The notes under the pieces are model-generated. The model saw only the letters and a program-made list of their open reading frames with translations, did no database searches and was not told where the DNA came from. DNA of 64,000 nucleotides, taken from positions 29,519 through 93,518 of the forward strand of contig CAZVDF010000008.1 of NCBI GenBank assembly GCA_964626055.1, read 5' to 3'. A program made the position numbers and the translations under genes. The DNA comes from JAFGSG01 sp964626055 (GTDB taxonomy: Bacteria; Spirochaetota; UBA4802; JAFGDQ01). This document shows, piece after piece, positions 44,573-54,932 of this stretch (position 1 is its first letter; each line of letters begins with the position of its first letter).

Positions 44573-45763
44573 ATGGCAGATGAAACAAATAACATAAATA
44601 ACGAAGAAAATTTTGCAGACCTTCTTAACAGGAGCAGCCTGGGAAATGATTTTTTTGAGCCGGGACAGGCAGTTGAAGCTGAGATCATAAAGATAAGCGG
44701 GGATTGTATATTCCTGGACTTAGGCGGGAAAAGCGAAGGCTATCTTGACGCAGATGAGTTCAAAGACGGAGAAGGGAATCTTACCGTTAAGGAAAGCGAT
44801 AAAGTAAAAGCTTATTTTGTTTCTTCACAAAACGGTGAAATGCACTTCACAACAAAAATAAGCGGCGGCAAAGCAGGCCAGGAAATGCTTGAAAGCGCCT
44901 TTGAGAACGGCATACCCGTAGAAGGCTTTGTTGAAAAGGAAATCAAGGGAGGATACGAGATAAAGATCGGCAGTGCACGCGGTTTCTGCCCTTATTCGCA
45001 AATGGGAATCGAACGCGAAGCCCCGGAGAAATATATCGGGCAGAGGGCTTCTTTCCGGATCACCGAACTCGGAGAGAAAGGACGCAATATTGTGCTTTCG
45101 AACAGGGAGATACTTGAGGTTGAAAAAAGAGAGCGCATAAATTCTCTCCGGGACTCGCTAAAGGAAGGAATGAAGATAAAAGCCGTCATAAAATCCGTTC
45201 AGGATTTCGGCGCATTTGCGGATATCGGCGGAGTGAAGGCATTGATCCCAATCTCCGAAATCAGCAGAGGCAGGATCGGAGATATCAGATCCGTGCTGAA
45301 ACCAGGACAGGAAGTCGAAGCTGTGATCCTCGGACTCGACTGGGATAACGATAAAATTTCAATAAGCCTTAAAGCAGCTCTGCCCGACCCGTGGGACGAA
45401 GCGCTGCAAAAATATCTGCCCGGATCGCGTTATACCGGGAAAGCCGTACGGCTCACGAATTTCGGGGCTTTCATTGAGCTAGAGCCCGGGCTAGACGGCC
45501 TTGTGCATATTTCCGGGCTTGGCGGCGTTAAAAAAATAAAGCATCCCCGTGAAATCATAAAAGAGGGCGATATGCTGGAAGTGGTTATCGAAAAAGTGGA
45601 CCCGGTTAAAAAAAGAATATCGCTCAAACTATATTCAACTATGCAGGCGCAGGCCGAAGAATCTGGCTACAGGGAGTTTCTCGGTAAAAAGGCCGACTCA
45701 TCCTATAATCCCTTCGGCGGGCTTTCGGGATTGATGAAGGATAAAACCGGCAAAAAAAAATGA
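44573..45763 (+). CDS. S1 RNA-binding domain protein
   Basis: 396 aa with four S1 repeats: about residues 28-95 (GQAVEAEIIKISGDCIFLDL), 110-175 (degenerate, VEGFVEKEIKGGYEIKIGSA), 190-258 (GMKIKAVIKSVQDFGAFADI) and 275-350 (GSRYTGKAVRLTNFGAFIEL). This is like a shortened ribosomal protein S1/RpsA and could be the only S1-type protein or a paralogue. GGAGA precedes the ATG at 44573. It converges on the histidine kinase gene. Confidence 0.85.
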   Translation: MADETNNINNEENFADLLNRSSLGNDFFEPGQAVEAEIIKISGDCIFLDLGGKSEGYLDADEFKDGEGNLTVKESDKVKAYFVSSQNGEMHFTTKISGGKAGQEMLESAFENGIPVEGFVEKEIKGGYEIKIGSARGFCPYSQMGIEREAPEKYIGQRASFRITELGEKGRNIVLSNREILEVEKRERINSLRDSLKEGMKIKAVIKSVQDFGAFADIGGVKALIPISEISRGRIGDIRSVLKPGQEVEAVILGLDWDNDKISISLKAALPDPWDEALQKYLPGSRYTGKAVRLTNFGAFIELEPGLDGLVHISGLGGVKKIKHPREIIKEGDMLEVVIEKVDPVKKRISLKLYSTMQAQAEESGYREFLGKKADSSYNPFGGLSGLMKDKTGKKK

Positions 45764-45784
45764 TTTATTACATCATATATATAA

Positions 45785-48700
45785 CTATTTTTTATTAAGA
45801 ACTTTTCGTATAGCCTTAGCCAGAACTTCCGACCTTATCGGCTTACTTAGAACTTCACCAATACCGGCTTTAATTGCTTTTTGCTCTATCTCTTTATGAA
45901 GATATCCCGAACAAAGGATAATGGGAACATCGCTTATTTCTCTTATTCTGGCTGCAATATCAATTCCTGTCATGTGAGGCATTGTAAAATCAGTAATCAC
46001 GAGGTCAAATCCTTCAGGATTTTTTTGAAAAGCCGCAAAAGCCGAAACGCTGTCTGTAAATGCGCTTATTGCATACCCGAGATTTTTAAGTGTTATTTGA
46101 AGCAGATCAATGATCGATAATTCATCATCCAGCAGGAGTATACGCTCGCTGCCGCCCGGCAGCGAGGATTCCTGTTTCATATCGATTACAATATTTCCGC
46201 TTGTTACAACCGGCAGAATTATATTAAAAGTTGTTCCTCTATCAACTTCACTGTATACCTTGATTATGCCGTTAAATTTTTTTACTATACCGTGAACAAC
46301 AGAAAGCCCGAGACCCGTGCCTTTTCCCTGCGGTTTGGTTGTAAAAAAAGGTTCGAATATTCTGTCTATCAAATCTGGTTTTATACCGCATCCGTTATCG
46401 GTTATTTTAAGTAAAATATGTTTACCCTGCCGCAGGCCGGGATGAAGCCTCGCATACCCTTCATCCGCATATATGTCTTCAAGGCTTATTTCTATTTCTC
46501 CTTTGCCATCCTTCAACGCGTATGCGGCGTTGGCGCACAGGTTAATGATAACCTGGTGCAGTTGCGTGGGATCTCCGAGTATTGATGATTCGCTCTTAAT
46601 CATCATGCGTAGATCTATGGTTGAAGGGATGGAAGCGCGTATCAGCTTGAGCGCTTCCTTGATTATAAATTTAGGCGTAATTTCCTTAAGTTCCGTCGCT
46701 GAATTCCGGCTGAATGTCAGTATCTGATTCACAAGAGCGCGTGCCCTTTCGGAAGAAGCCAGTACTTCCTTGAGATATTTCATAGCTTTATCACGATCAT
46801 TAAGCGCATTCAAAGAGAGTTCCGTAAATCCGACTATCCCCGTTAAAATATTGTTGAAATCGTGTGCAATGCCGCCCGCAAGCTCTCCGATCGCATCAAG
46901 CTTCTGGGACTGAAGCAACTGCTGTTCCAGCTTCTGGCGCTCCTCTTCCAGATGTTTGCGTTCGGTAATATCCTGCATTACAAAGAAAAGGTACTTCTCT
47001 CCGGTAATTTCTATTGTCCTGGCGGAATAAATGCCGGCGCGAACCGATCCGTCTTTGCGCCCGAACTGGAACTCGCGATAAAGGACGTCTCTTCCATTCC
47101 TCAGCTCTTCAACCATTGAGATCCGTTCTTTCGGATTAACCCAGAATTTTATATCAAGTGATGTTCTCCCAATCGCCTCGTTCCGTTTCCAACCCGTAAT
47201 TTCCTCAAATCCCGCATTCACATCGGCAATAAGACCGTCCTCTATCCGCGATATTCCGATCATTTCAGGGACCAGCATAAAAACTTTTGAGAATTTTTCT
47301 TCTGATTGACGGGATATCTCCTCAGCCTGCCTGCGTTCGGTAATATTCAGCAGAATCCCGTTATAGACAGGGACATCGCCATGATGGCTGGGAGTCGCAA
47401 GCCCGCTAAACCAGATCATTTCCCCCGAAGGTCTGATAAATCTGCCTTCAAAGCTCCATGGAGCATGTATCGCTTTGGCTTCCCGTATACTGTTTAAGAA
47501 CCTGTCGCGGTCTTCTTCATATACATGCTCAACAAATATACGGAACTGGTTGTCCGGATCCGTAGGAATCCCGAAAATTTCAGAAATACGCTCGCTGACA
47601 TAACTGATACCGTATTCGCCGTTTTCTTTTGTATAAATCTGATAAACAACACCCGGAATATTTATTGTTACAGCGCGAAGACGCTCTTCTTTCTCAAGCA
47701 ATATTTTTTCAGTTTGTTTCCTTTTTGTTATATCATTGGCTATCCCAAGATAACCGGTGATTTCTCCTTTTTCGGAACGCACAGCCGATATAACAAGCGA
47801 CACTGCAAGAGTAGAGCCGTCTTTACGCACAAATGTCCATTCACGGGTCTCAGATCCGTCTATTTCCGGTTTGGTTACAAAAATACGGAATCCTTCAACC
47901 GGATATCCTAGCTCGGAGCTTAATTCTCTGCCCCGTTCGGAAATCTCAGCCTCTTTGTGAATAATAAGAACGCTCTGCTTGCCGACCATTTCATATGCGG
48001 AATAGCCAAGCATCCGTTCAGAACCGCGGTTGAATGCAGTGATGACCCCCCGGGTGTCCGTGGCTATTATCGAAAATTCGGATGCCGCCTGGAGAATGTC
48101 GTTCAGCAATTTTTTGGAGCTCCTGACACTCTCCTCCGCCCGCTTGCGCTGGGTAATATCGGTAAATATTCCTTCAACACCCAGTATTTTCCCGTCCTTG
48201 TCATAAAAAAAATGGCTGTTTGTTAAAACCTGTACGGGGCTGCCGTCTTTATGTTTTAATGTTACTTCATAATCTACGACTTCACCATCATTACTGAGCT
48301 TTCTTAACAACGCAGCTCTGTCATCAGGATCGTAATAGTATTCTTTTGCAATATTTTTGCCGATCGGTTCCCTCGCATCGTTATAACCCAGAAGCCTTAA
48401 ACCGGAAGGGCTTACAAATGTAATATGTCCCTGAAGGTCGCACCGGTAGAGCGTATCCTGCATATTTTCCACGAGACTGCGGTATTTTTCTTCGCTTTCC
48501 CGCAGGGCTTCTTCTGCATGGCGCTGCTCAGTTATATCGATAAAGTAGACCATGCTGATTGTATTTCCGGGAGCCATAATGATATGAAGCATCATATCCC
48601 GTATTTCGCCGCTTTTTGTCTTTATCCTGGTAGTGTACACGTCGGGGGCAAGGGTGGGGTCAATCCTGCGAAGCCGGGTGTAGTTTTTCATTCGCTCAAG

Positions 48701-49138
48701 ATCCTTCCTGTCGGGAATCAGGATAGTCCAGCTCATTTTCCCTTCCACTTCATCCTTTAAATACCCGGTGACCTTTTCGAATTCCTTGTTAACGAGAGTA
48801 ATTGTGGTTTCTTCATCCGTATTCATCAGGCCGATGCCGGAATTCTCAAATACTGACCTGTATTGTACCTCGCTTTTCGAAGGAGATTCCTCCACCATAG
48901 CAGTAACGAGCTTAAAATAGTGTTTATTTTTACTGATAATGGTGTAAGCCAGACCGGAGATCAAAATTATCGAAGAGATCAATAGACAAATAAGCGCATA
49001 TGAAATATTTATATCTGTACTGAACCGGTAAGTAACGAAAAATCTCGCTATTAAAAATAAAGCAGTGATATTTGCGGCAAGTAAAAGTGTTAACGGGAGC
49101 AGCCTGGGCCAGTGTTTTTTTCTGTTATATTTGGACAT
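45785..49138 (-). CDS. Five-PAS hybrid histidine kinase
   Basis: 1117 aa. Two membrane segments at residues 14-67, five PAS/PAC units from about 90 to 715 (each ending in a DITxRK motif), HisKA with GGIAHDFNNILTGIVG (phospho-accepting His), HATPase with INLCANAAYALKDGKG, TDNGCGIKPD and GKGTGLGLSVV, and a C-terminal receiver domain (LLDDELSI, Asp in VITDFTMPHMTG, Lys in VLSKPIRS). All catalytic residues appear intact. No output regulator adjoins it, so signalling goes through its receiver or a separate phosphotransfer protein. Confidence 0.93.
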   Translation of the reverse strand: MSKYNRKKHWPRLLPLTLLLAANITALFLIARFFVTYRFSTDINISYALICLLISSIILISGLAYTIISKNKHYFKLVTAMVEESPSKSEVQYRSVFENSGIGLMNTDEETTITLVNKEFEKVTGYLKDEVEGKMSWTILIPDRKDLERMKNYTRLRRIDPTLAPDVYTTRIKTKSGEIRDMMLHIIMAPGNTISMVYFIDITEQRHAEEALRESEEKYRSLVENMQDTLYRCDLQGHITFVSPSGLRLLGYNDAREPIGKNIAKEYYYDPDDRAALLRKLSNDGEVVDYEVTLKHKDGSPVQVLTNSHFFYDKDGKILGVEGIFTDITQRKRAEESVRSSKKLLNDILQAASEFSIIATDTRGVITAFNRGSERMLGYSAYEMVGKQSVLIIHKEAEISERGRELSSELGYPVEGFRIFVTKPEIDGSETREWTFVRKDGSTLAVSLVISAVRSEKGEITGYLGIANDITKRKQTEKILLEKEERLRAVTINIPGVVYQIYTKENGEYGISYVSERISEIFGIPTDPDNQFRIFVEHVYEEDRDRFLNSIREAKAIHAPWSFEGRFIRPSGEMIWFSGLATPSHHGDVPVYNGILLNITERRQAEEISRQSEEKFSKVFMLVPEMIGISRIEDGLIADVNAGFEEITGWKRNEAIGRTSLDIKFWVNPKERISMVEELRNGRDVLYREFQFGRKDGSVRAGIYSARTIEITGEKYLFFVMQDITERKHLEEERQKLEQQLLQSQKLDAIGELAGGIAHDFNNILTGIVGFTELSLNALNDRDKAMKYLKEVLASSERARALVNQILTFSRNSATELKEITPKFIIKEALKLIRASIPSTIDLRMMIKSESSILGDPTQLHQVIINLCANAAYALKDGKGEIEISLEDIYADEGYARLHPGLRQGKHILLKITDNGCGIKPDLIDRIFEPFFTTKPQGKGTGLGLSVVHGIVKKFNGIIKVYSEVDRGTTFNIILPVVTSGNIVIDMKQESSLPGGSERILLLDDELSIIDLLQITLKNLGYAISAFTDSVSAFAAFQKNPEGFDLVITDFTMPHMTGIDIAARIREISDVPIILCSGYLHKEIEQKAIKAGIGEVLSKPIRSEVLAKAIRKVLNKK

Positions 49139-49330
49139 GCCGACTCACTTTTATTCTTTCTCAATATTCTGTTGCAGCCCGCTTATTCATATTAAGGATT
49201 ACCATACACGGCTATGTATTTTGTAAGTATTATCGATGGATACGAAAAAGAACAAATTATTCATAACACTGGAATAATATTAATTATCGGAGCAATATGA
49301 AGGCAGGTGAACAGAATTTAATTTAATACT

Positions 49331-49392
49331 AAATCGATTCGCTCCGCACATCGATGCGCTTACATCCCTGACGCAAGCGTCATGGTACCACT
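49331..49392. repeat. R4 repeat, diverged copy
   Basis: AAATCGATTCGCTCCGCAC, then GCGCTTACATCCCTGACGC and GCGTCATGGTACC, aligning with the copies at 4322-4396 and 51937-52010. It is flanked by AT-rich sequence with no gene between 49139 and 49330. Confidence 0.45.
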
Positions 49393-49427
49393 CTATATAA
49401 TAGAAGACGAGATAAGTTGTAATAGCA

Positions 49428-49488
49428 GAAGCTATCTCAAGATTATAGATTCATATATGTAATTCAAGATAAATTGGAGATGGCTTCC
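49428..49488. repeat. R5 short inverted repeat, minimal copy
   Basis: GAAGCTATCTCAAGATTATAG at the left and ATAAATTGGAGATGGCTTCC at the right, an inverted pair of about 60 bp overall with nothing inserted. The rest of the gap up to 49730 is AT-rich without recognisable features. Confidence 0.5.
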
Positions 49489-49730
49489 AGATAATACGGG
49501 CCGAGACCGTTTTTATCGGCAGCATTAATATATTATAAACATTAAAATTGATTGCTATTTATATACTTCTTATATATATTGATTTTTTAATTATACCGGA
49601 AATTAACGTCATGTGCGACTTTTTTCGAATTTATAATAATTCTCCTTCGCGTGATATAATATTTCGTTAGAAAAAGTCGCGCATCGCATCAATAGTTATT
49701 GTATTTATAGGATATTAATAGACAGAGAAC

Positions 49731-51773
49731 ATGACTGATCCCCACACTCCATATATCTTCATCATAATTTTTTTTACAGGGTTTTCCGCTTTCGCGCTGA
49801 TTCAATATGTTTACATCTATGTCAGGACAGCCAGGAAAGGAACGCTTATTTCGCTATTGTTCAGCCTGGCGGCTTTCCTCTACATCGGCAGCGATGCGCT
49901 TGTTTTTTATTTCTCCGCGACTTCTTATGAGCGCGGCATTACAATTTATTTCACATGCCTGAGAGAACTCATCCCTTTATCTTTTTTACCGTTAGCTCCT
50001 GTTTTTTTAAATCAGGAATTATCGTTAAAACCCGTTATAAAAAAAATAAACCGTGTCCTTTTCCTGACCGGATTCCTCTTAATAGCGGTCGCGATAATAA
50101 CGGTTTTCATTTCTCCCGAGCCTCTGATAACCGGCCAAGATGAAAATGCGCAATTTTATTCATATCACATTCATGAGCAAAGCGACAGCCCGCTGCTGAT
50201 ACTTTTAAATATTGCGCTCATAATATATCTACTTTATACTATAGCCGTCATTCTGTATTATAAAATTCGAAGAATATCCTTCAAACCAGTTACCAACAGT
50301 TTAGTCGGTCTGACTATAATGTCCTATTTCATAATGAGGTATCTGTACTTTTTAATTTTCATAAAAAACCAGACCGTAGCCGGCAATACCGCGTATCATC
50401 ACATCGCAACCGGAATTGTTATTTTACTTATTTTCATTAATTTCGGTACGGTTGATTTATTCACGAGGTATTATAACCAGTTAAGTATTGTTAAAAATGA
50501 CCTGAATAGAATTTTATATATCGACTCATTGCTGGAAATCCCCAACAGGATGGGATTCATTAAAGATTTGCAGTCGAAGCTGAATGAAATTGAGACGGAT
50601 GGCGGTATTTTTTCGCTGATTTTTCTGGATATTGACGACTTCCAAAATCTTAATGAATGCTTTGGCGAAAATGTAGGCAATGAACTGTTAAAAAAGCTGT
50701 CAAAACGGCTTTTGGAGTATTTCACCTATGTAGCATTATATCGTACAGGAGGCGATGAGTTCGTACTTGTGATTAAAGAACCGGACTCCCTTGAAGATAT
50801 AAAAACTATCGCAGCCAAAATTATTGCAAGTTTAAGAAATTCTTTTTCAATTTCCGGCATTTCATATACGCTGACGGCAAGCCTGGGAATTCTTCAAATA
50901 CCGCATCATGGAAAAGATACAGAGACTATATTAAATAACGCGTACAGCGTTATCCGAAGCGCAAAAAAAAATAAAAACACTTTTGAAATATTCACACAGG
51001 AATTGACAAATGTTTCCACTGTAAAGATCCATATTGTCAACCTGCTAAGGAAAAGTATTGAACGCGATCAATTTGCTCTTTATTATCAGCCAATAGTGAA
51101 TAAGAATAAAAAATTGATACATGCCGAAACGCTTTTGCGCTGCACAAACCCGGATCCTTCCATCGGCGGGCCCGGAACTTTTATCCCGATTATCGAAGAA
51201 GCTGGGCTGATCAATGATGTCGATAACATGGTTATACGTAAGGCCTTTCATGACATGGAAATGAGGATCAAAAAAAAATTCAGCATCAGCATCAATCTTT
51301 CCGTAAATCAGCTGATCAACCCGGCATACGGCGATTTCCTTTCTTCCTTCGCCGACCAGCATGGGATCGAGAACAGGCATATAACTCTGGAAATAACTGA
51401 AAATAAATTGATGGAAAATATGTCATCCGGCCGTGAAAATCTCATGAATCTGAAAGATAAGGGATTCCGCATTGCGATCGATGATTTCGGAAAAGGTTTT
51501 TCTTCTCTGACATACCTGGTTGAACTTCCGGTTGATATCTTAAAGATGGATATAGAATTCGTTCATTCAGTTCCCGGAGATAAAAGAAAAGAATCAATAG
51601 TCCGGCATATTATTGAAATGGCGCATTCGCTTGATTTAAAGATTGTGGCAGAAGGCTTCGAGACAAAGGAACAATTTGAATTTTTCAAAAGCCTCGGATG
51701 CGACCTTTACCAGGGATATTATTTCTCGAAGCCGCTGCCTATTGACGAGCTTTTGGCAAAGTTCCCGGCTTAG
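49731..51773 (+). CDS. Membrane GGDEF-EAL protein (c-di-GMP turnover)
   Basis: 680 aa. About seven membrane segments (residues 8-250) form a 7TM-type sensor. The GGDEF domain (about 265-420) has an intact RTGGDEFVLV and no RxxD inhibitory site. The EAL domain (about 435-680) has HAETLLR in the EAL position, AIDDFGKGFSSL and VAEGFETKEQF with QGYYFSKPL, so the metal and catalytic residues look intact and both synthesis and breakdown of c-di-GMP are possible. ATG at 49731; ribosome site (AGAGAAC) moderate. Confidence 0.92.
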   Translation: MTDPHTPYIFIIIFFTGFSAFALIQYVYIYVRTARKGTLISLLFSLAAFLYIGSDALVFYFSATSYERGITIYFTCLRELIPLSFLPLAPVFLNQELSLKPVIKKINRVLFLTGFLLIAVAIITVFISPEPLITGQDENAQFYSYHIHEQSDSPLLILLNIALIIYLLYTIAVILYYKIRRISFKPVTNSLVGLTIMSYFIMRYLYFLIFIKNQTVAGNTAYHHIATGIVILLIFINFGTVDLFTRYYNQLSIVKNDLNRILYIDSLLEIPNRMGFIKDLQSKLNEIETDGGIFSLIFLDIDDFQNLNECFGENVGNELLKKLSKRLLEYFTYVALYRTGGDEFVLVIKEPDSLEDIKTIAAKIIASLRNSFSISGISYTLTASLGILQIPHHGKDTETILNNAYSVIRSAKKNKNTFEIFTQELTNVSTVKIHIVNLLRKSIERDQFALYYQPIVNKNKKLIHAETLLRCTNPDPSIGGPGTFIPIIEEAGLINDVDNMVIRKAFHDMEMRIKKKFSISINLSVNQLINPAYGDFLSSFADQHGIENRHITLEITENKLMENMSSGRENLMNLKDKGFRIAIDDFGKGFSSLTYLVELPVDILKMDIEFVHSVPGDKRKESIVRHIIEMAHSLDLKIVAEGFETKEQFEFFKSLGCDLYQGYYFSKPLPIDELLAKFPA

Positions 51774-51936
51774 CCGCAGCCTTCCCTCTGTGCACTTATC
51801 TCCGGAATAAATTAAAATATATTTATCCTGCATCCAAGTTCGTGGAAATGCGAGATCAAAATTCGAATTTTAATTGCTGCTATAATGGATGATTATAATT
51901 TTATCAAAATTAGACGGGGGTATTAAGTTTCAGGAT

Positions 51937-52010
51937 GTTATCGATTTGCTACGCATATCAACAGGCTTTCATTCTCGACGCGGGCGTCAGGGTATTACGC
52001 CTTGAAATAA
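51937..52010. repeat. R4 repeat, copy 2
   Basis: TGTTATCGATTTGCTACGCA, then GGCTTTCATTCTCGACGC and GGGCGTCAGGGTATTACGCC, TGAAATAA. GACGC-GG-GCGTC is a perfect hairpin here, whereas copy 1 has GACGC/CGT. It sits between the GGDEF-EAL gene and the end of the DUF5018-repeat gene. Confidence 0.6.
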
Positions 52011-52020
52011 ATTGATCAGG

Positions 52021-54792
52021 CTATTGAGCAATCGCGATTCCGGTCGGCTTGCTGCCAAGTGCCCCCCGAACTAGCTCTGCAGTTGGGGTATCATCATCAA
52101 GATCGGCGCGATATATACTATTATTAGTATCCGATGTCCAGTAAATTTTTCTATTGTTTAAATCCAGTGCAATTTTCTGTATTCCACTTGAACTGATCCA
52201 AACTTCATGTCCGTTAGCATTTAATATCAGATTATCAGTTCTGCTTATGTTACTTCCGTTGTTGGATACAAAATAGACGCGCCCTCCGGATGGATCAACC
52301 GCAATACCTCTTAATGGCATTGATGGAGATGGAGAACCAGTTATTTGGATCGGGCTCCCAAGGTCAGAGCCACTCTGGGTCCCATAACGTATTACATTAT
52401 TATTACCACTTCCTTTTATTAAGCTGGAGCCGATGAAATTCCAATATGAGTTCAGCGTCATATAATACCTATTATTTACAGTATCAAGACATATGCTGTG
52501 TGCATAATCAGGGGAAATACCTGCGTTTAAACTATTACTATTAAAAGTACTCAAATTGGACCATAATATAGAATTATTCTGGTTCCAGTATATTTTATTT
52601 TCTCCAGGATCGATTGCAATTGCTGTAGGTCCAAAATATGTACTGCTGGAATATGCATTGCTGAAATTCTCTATAGGCTGATTAATCCCAATTACTGATC
52701 TGTTTATTCTAAACGAATTGCTGGAATACTCCGTCCAATACATCCGATTGCCAGAAATATCAAGTGCAATGTCAAGCGGAGTACCTGAAACAGTTAGAAG
52801 CGTTACCTCACCGGTCTTGTCATTATGTATATTTTTAATTGCCCCTCCGGCCTCTGTCCAGTATATTGTTCCGGCTTCGGCAGCAGTTACTGTTACAGTA
52901 TATGCCTTAGTGGTACTGTCAGCAGCTGTCACTGTATATGTTACAGGGTTTGTGAAATTCCGTGCCGTTCCGCTTGCCGGGCTTACACTTGCTCCTGTTA
53001 TTGTAATTGTCGGCGTCAGACTGGTTAAACTAGTCCCGTAAGGCACTGTAAGCGACACAGTATCAGCTCCTACTGTACCGGAGACGCCAAGTATTGTAAA
53101 ACCGGTTATATCTTTTGCGCTGTTGAGCGCTGCCGTTACTGTAACCGTATATGTCTTAGTAGTACTGTCGTCGGCTGTAACTGTATATGTTACAGCATTT
53201 GTGAAATCCCGCGCCACTCCGCTCGCCGGGCTTACACTTGCTCCTGTTATTGTAATTGTTGGTGTCAGACTGGTTAAACTATTCCCGTAAGGTACTGTAA
53301 GCGATATATTATTTCCTGCTATTGTCCCGGAAACTCCCAGTATCGTAAAACCGGTTATATCTTTTGCCGTATTAGGTGCCACATTCACATTAATGGTATA
53401 TGTCTTTGTGGTACTGTCAGCAGCGGTTACTGTATATGTTACTGCATTTGTGAAATCCCGCGCCACTCCGCTCGCCGGGCTTACACTTGCTCCTGTTATT
53501 GTAATTGTTGGTGTCAGACTGGTTAAACTATTCCCGTAAGGTACTGTAAGCGATATATTATTTCCTGCTATTGTCCCGGAAACTCCCAGTATCGTAAAAC
53601 CTGTTATATCTTTTGCGCTGTTGAGCGCCGCTGTTACGGTTACCGTATATGTCTTTGTGGTGCTGTCAGCGGCGGTCACTGTATATGTTACCGGATTTGT
53701 GAAATTCTGCGCAACACCGCTCGCAGGGCTTAGGCTCGCTCCCGTCATTGCAATCGTCGGCGTCAGGCTGGATAAATTAGTCCCATATGGTACTGTAAGC
53801 GATATATTATTTCCTGATATCGTCCCGGAAACTCCCAGTATCGTAAAACCGGTTATATCTTTTGCGCTGTTGAGCGCCGCTGTTACGGTTACACTATATA
53901 TCTTGGTACTCCCGTCAGCTGCAGTTACTGTATATGTTACCGGATTTGTAAAATTCTGCGTAACACTGCTCGCAGGGCTTACACTCGCTCCGGTGATTGT
54001 AATTGTCGGTGTTAAACCGGATAAATTAGTCCCATATGGCACTGTTAGCGATATATTATTTCCTGCTATTGTCCCGGAAACTCCCAGTATCGTAAATCCG
54101 GTAATATCTTTTGCGCTGTTGAGCGCCGCTGTTACGGTTACACTATATATCTTGGTACTCCCGTCAGCTGCAGTCACTGTGTATGTTACCGGATTTGTGA
54201 AATTCCGCGCTGTCCCGCTCGCAGGGCTCACACTTGCTCCGGTGATTGTAATTGTAGGGGTCAGACCGTTTATACTGGTTCCATATGGCACTGTAAGAGA
54301 TATACTATTTGCTGCTATATCCCCTGAAATCCCCAGAATAGAAAAGCCCGTTATATCCTTCGCTGTATTTGAAGCTACATTTACATTTGCTGTATATGAC
54401 TTTGTGCTCCCATCGCCAGCAGTTACCGTATACGGTACCGGATTTGTGAAGTTTTGTGCAGTCCCGCTCGCCGGACTTACATTCGCACCTGTTATTTCAA
54501 TCGTCGGCGTTAAATATGTTCGATCAGTTCCATAAGGCACCGTAAGAGATATATTATTCGCCTGTATGCTCCCGGGAATACCCAGAATTGAAAAACCTGT
54601 TATTTCTTTTGTAAAATATGGTTCGTCAAGCAGAGGTTTAAAGCTGCTTCCGCATCCAAAAGAAAAAACTGTAATGCAGAAAATCATTAAAGATAGCAGA
54701 AAATACCTTATAATTGCATTCAAATTAGTTTTTTCTGCCAGGTTGCGGTATAAATGTAATTTATATATGTAAGATAATTTCTTCATCGTCAT
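52021..54792 (-). CDS. Surface lipoprotein with seven DUF5018-like repeats and a YWTD-like propeller
   Basis: 923 aa. The signal sequence (membrane part about 29-46) ends in FSFGC, so Cys47 is lipidated. Residues about 60-640 are seven tandem 83-aa repeats, each with ITGFSILGxxG, ISLTVPYGT, LTPTITITGASVSPASG and VTYTVTAADGSTKxY (DNA repeat unit 249 bp, 52873-54615). The C-terminal part has six blade-like motifs (IYWTEAGG, MYWTEYSS, IYWNQNNS, YYMTLNS, VYFVSNNG, IYWTSDTN), consistent with a six-bladed YWTD propeller. Outer-membrane display and protein binding are inferred. Confidence 0.8.
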   Translation of the reverse strand: MTMKKLSYIYKLHLYRNLAEKTNLNAIIRYFLLSLMIFCITVFSFGCGSSFKPLLDEPYFTKEITGFSILGIPGSIQANNISLTVPYGTDRTYLTPTIEITGANVSPASGTAQNFTNPVPYTVTAGDGSTKSYTANVNVASNTAKDITGFSILGISGDIAANSISLTVPYGTSINGLTPTITITGASVSPASGTARNFTNPVTYTVTAADGSTKIYSVTVTAALNSAKDITGFTILGVSGTIAGNNISLTVPYGTNLSGLTPTITITGASVSPASSVTQNFTNPVTYTVTAADGSTKIYSVTVTAALNSAKDITGFTILGVSGTISGNNISLTVPYGTNLSSLTPTIAMTGASLSPASGVAQNFTNPVTYTVTAADSTTKTYTVTVTAALNSAKDITGFTILGVSGTIAGNNISLTVPYGNSLTSLTPTITITGASVSPASGVARDFTNAVTYTVTAADSTTKTYTINVNVAPNTAKDITGFTILGVSGTIAGNNISLTVPYGNSLTSLTPTITITGASVSPASGVARDFTNAVTYTVTADDSTTKTYTVTVTAALNSAKDITGFTILGVSGTVGADTVSLTVPYGTSLTSLTPTITITGASVSPASGTARNFTNPVTYTVTAADSTTKAYTVTVTAAEAGTIYWTEAGGAIKNIHNDKTGEVTLLTVSGTPLDIALDISGNRMYWTEYSSNSFRINRSVIGINQPIENFSNAYSSSTYFGPTAIAIDPGENKIYWNQNNSILWSNLSTFNSNSLNAGISPDYAHSICLDTVNNRYYMTLNSYWNFIGSSLIKGSGNNNVIRYGTQSGSDLGSPIQITGSPSPSMPLRGIAVDPSGGRVYFVSNNGSNISRTDNLILNANGHEVWISSSGIQKIALDLNNRKIYWTSDTNNSIYRADLDDDTPTAELVRGALGSKPTGIAIAQ
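52873..54615 (-). repeat. Seven in-frame tandem 249-bp repeats inside the surface lipoprotein gene
   Basis: The units encode 83 residues each. Units 5 and 6 are almost identical at DNA level (compare 53281-53340 with 53520-53590), indicating recent duplication or gene conversion, while units 1 and 7 are more diverged. Copy number could vary between strains. Confidence 0.85.
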
Positions 54793-54932
54793 TTATAATT
54801 TAATATTAAAACCCGGACCAGTCCTTTAGCCTTTTTTCATTAAATAGCACACCGTTAGAATATAATAAAAATTTTTGTAATCGAAAAGCGGTAATTAAAA
54901 AAAATTAAAAAATCGTGAAGGAAGGATAGCTT

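Noticed and set aside
53621..54535. A 304-aa plus-strand ORF opposite the DUF5018 repeats
   Set aside because: It is the antisense image of the seven-repeat gene and has only repetitive Val/Ala/Pro patterns with no start signal.
52873..54615. CRISPR-like array of regular repeats
   Set aside because: Repeats are 249 bp, in frame and without spacers, so they are coding repeats.
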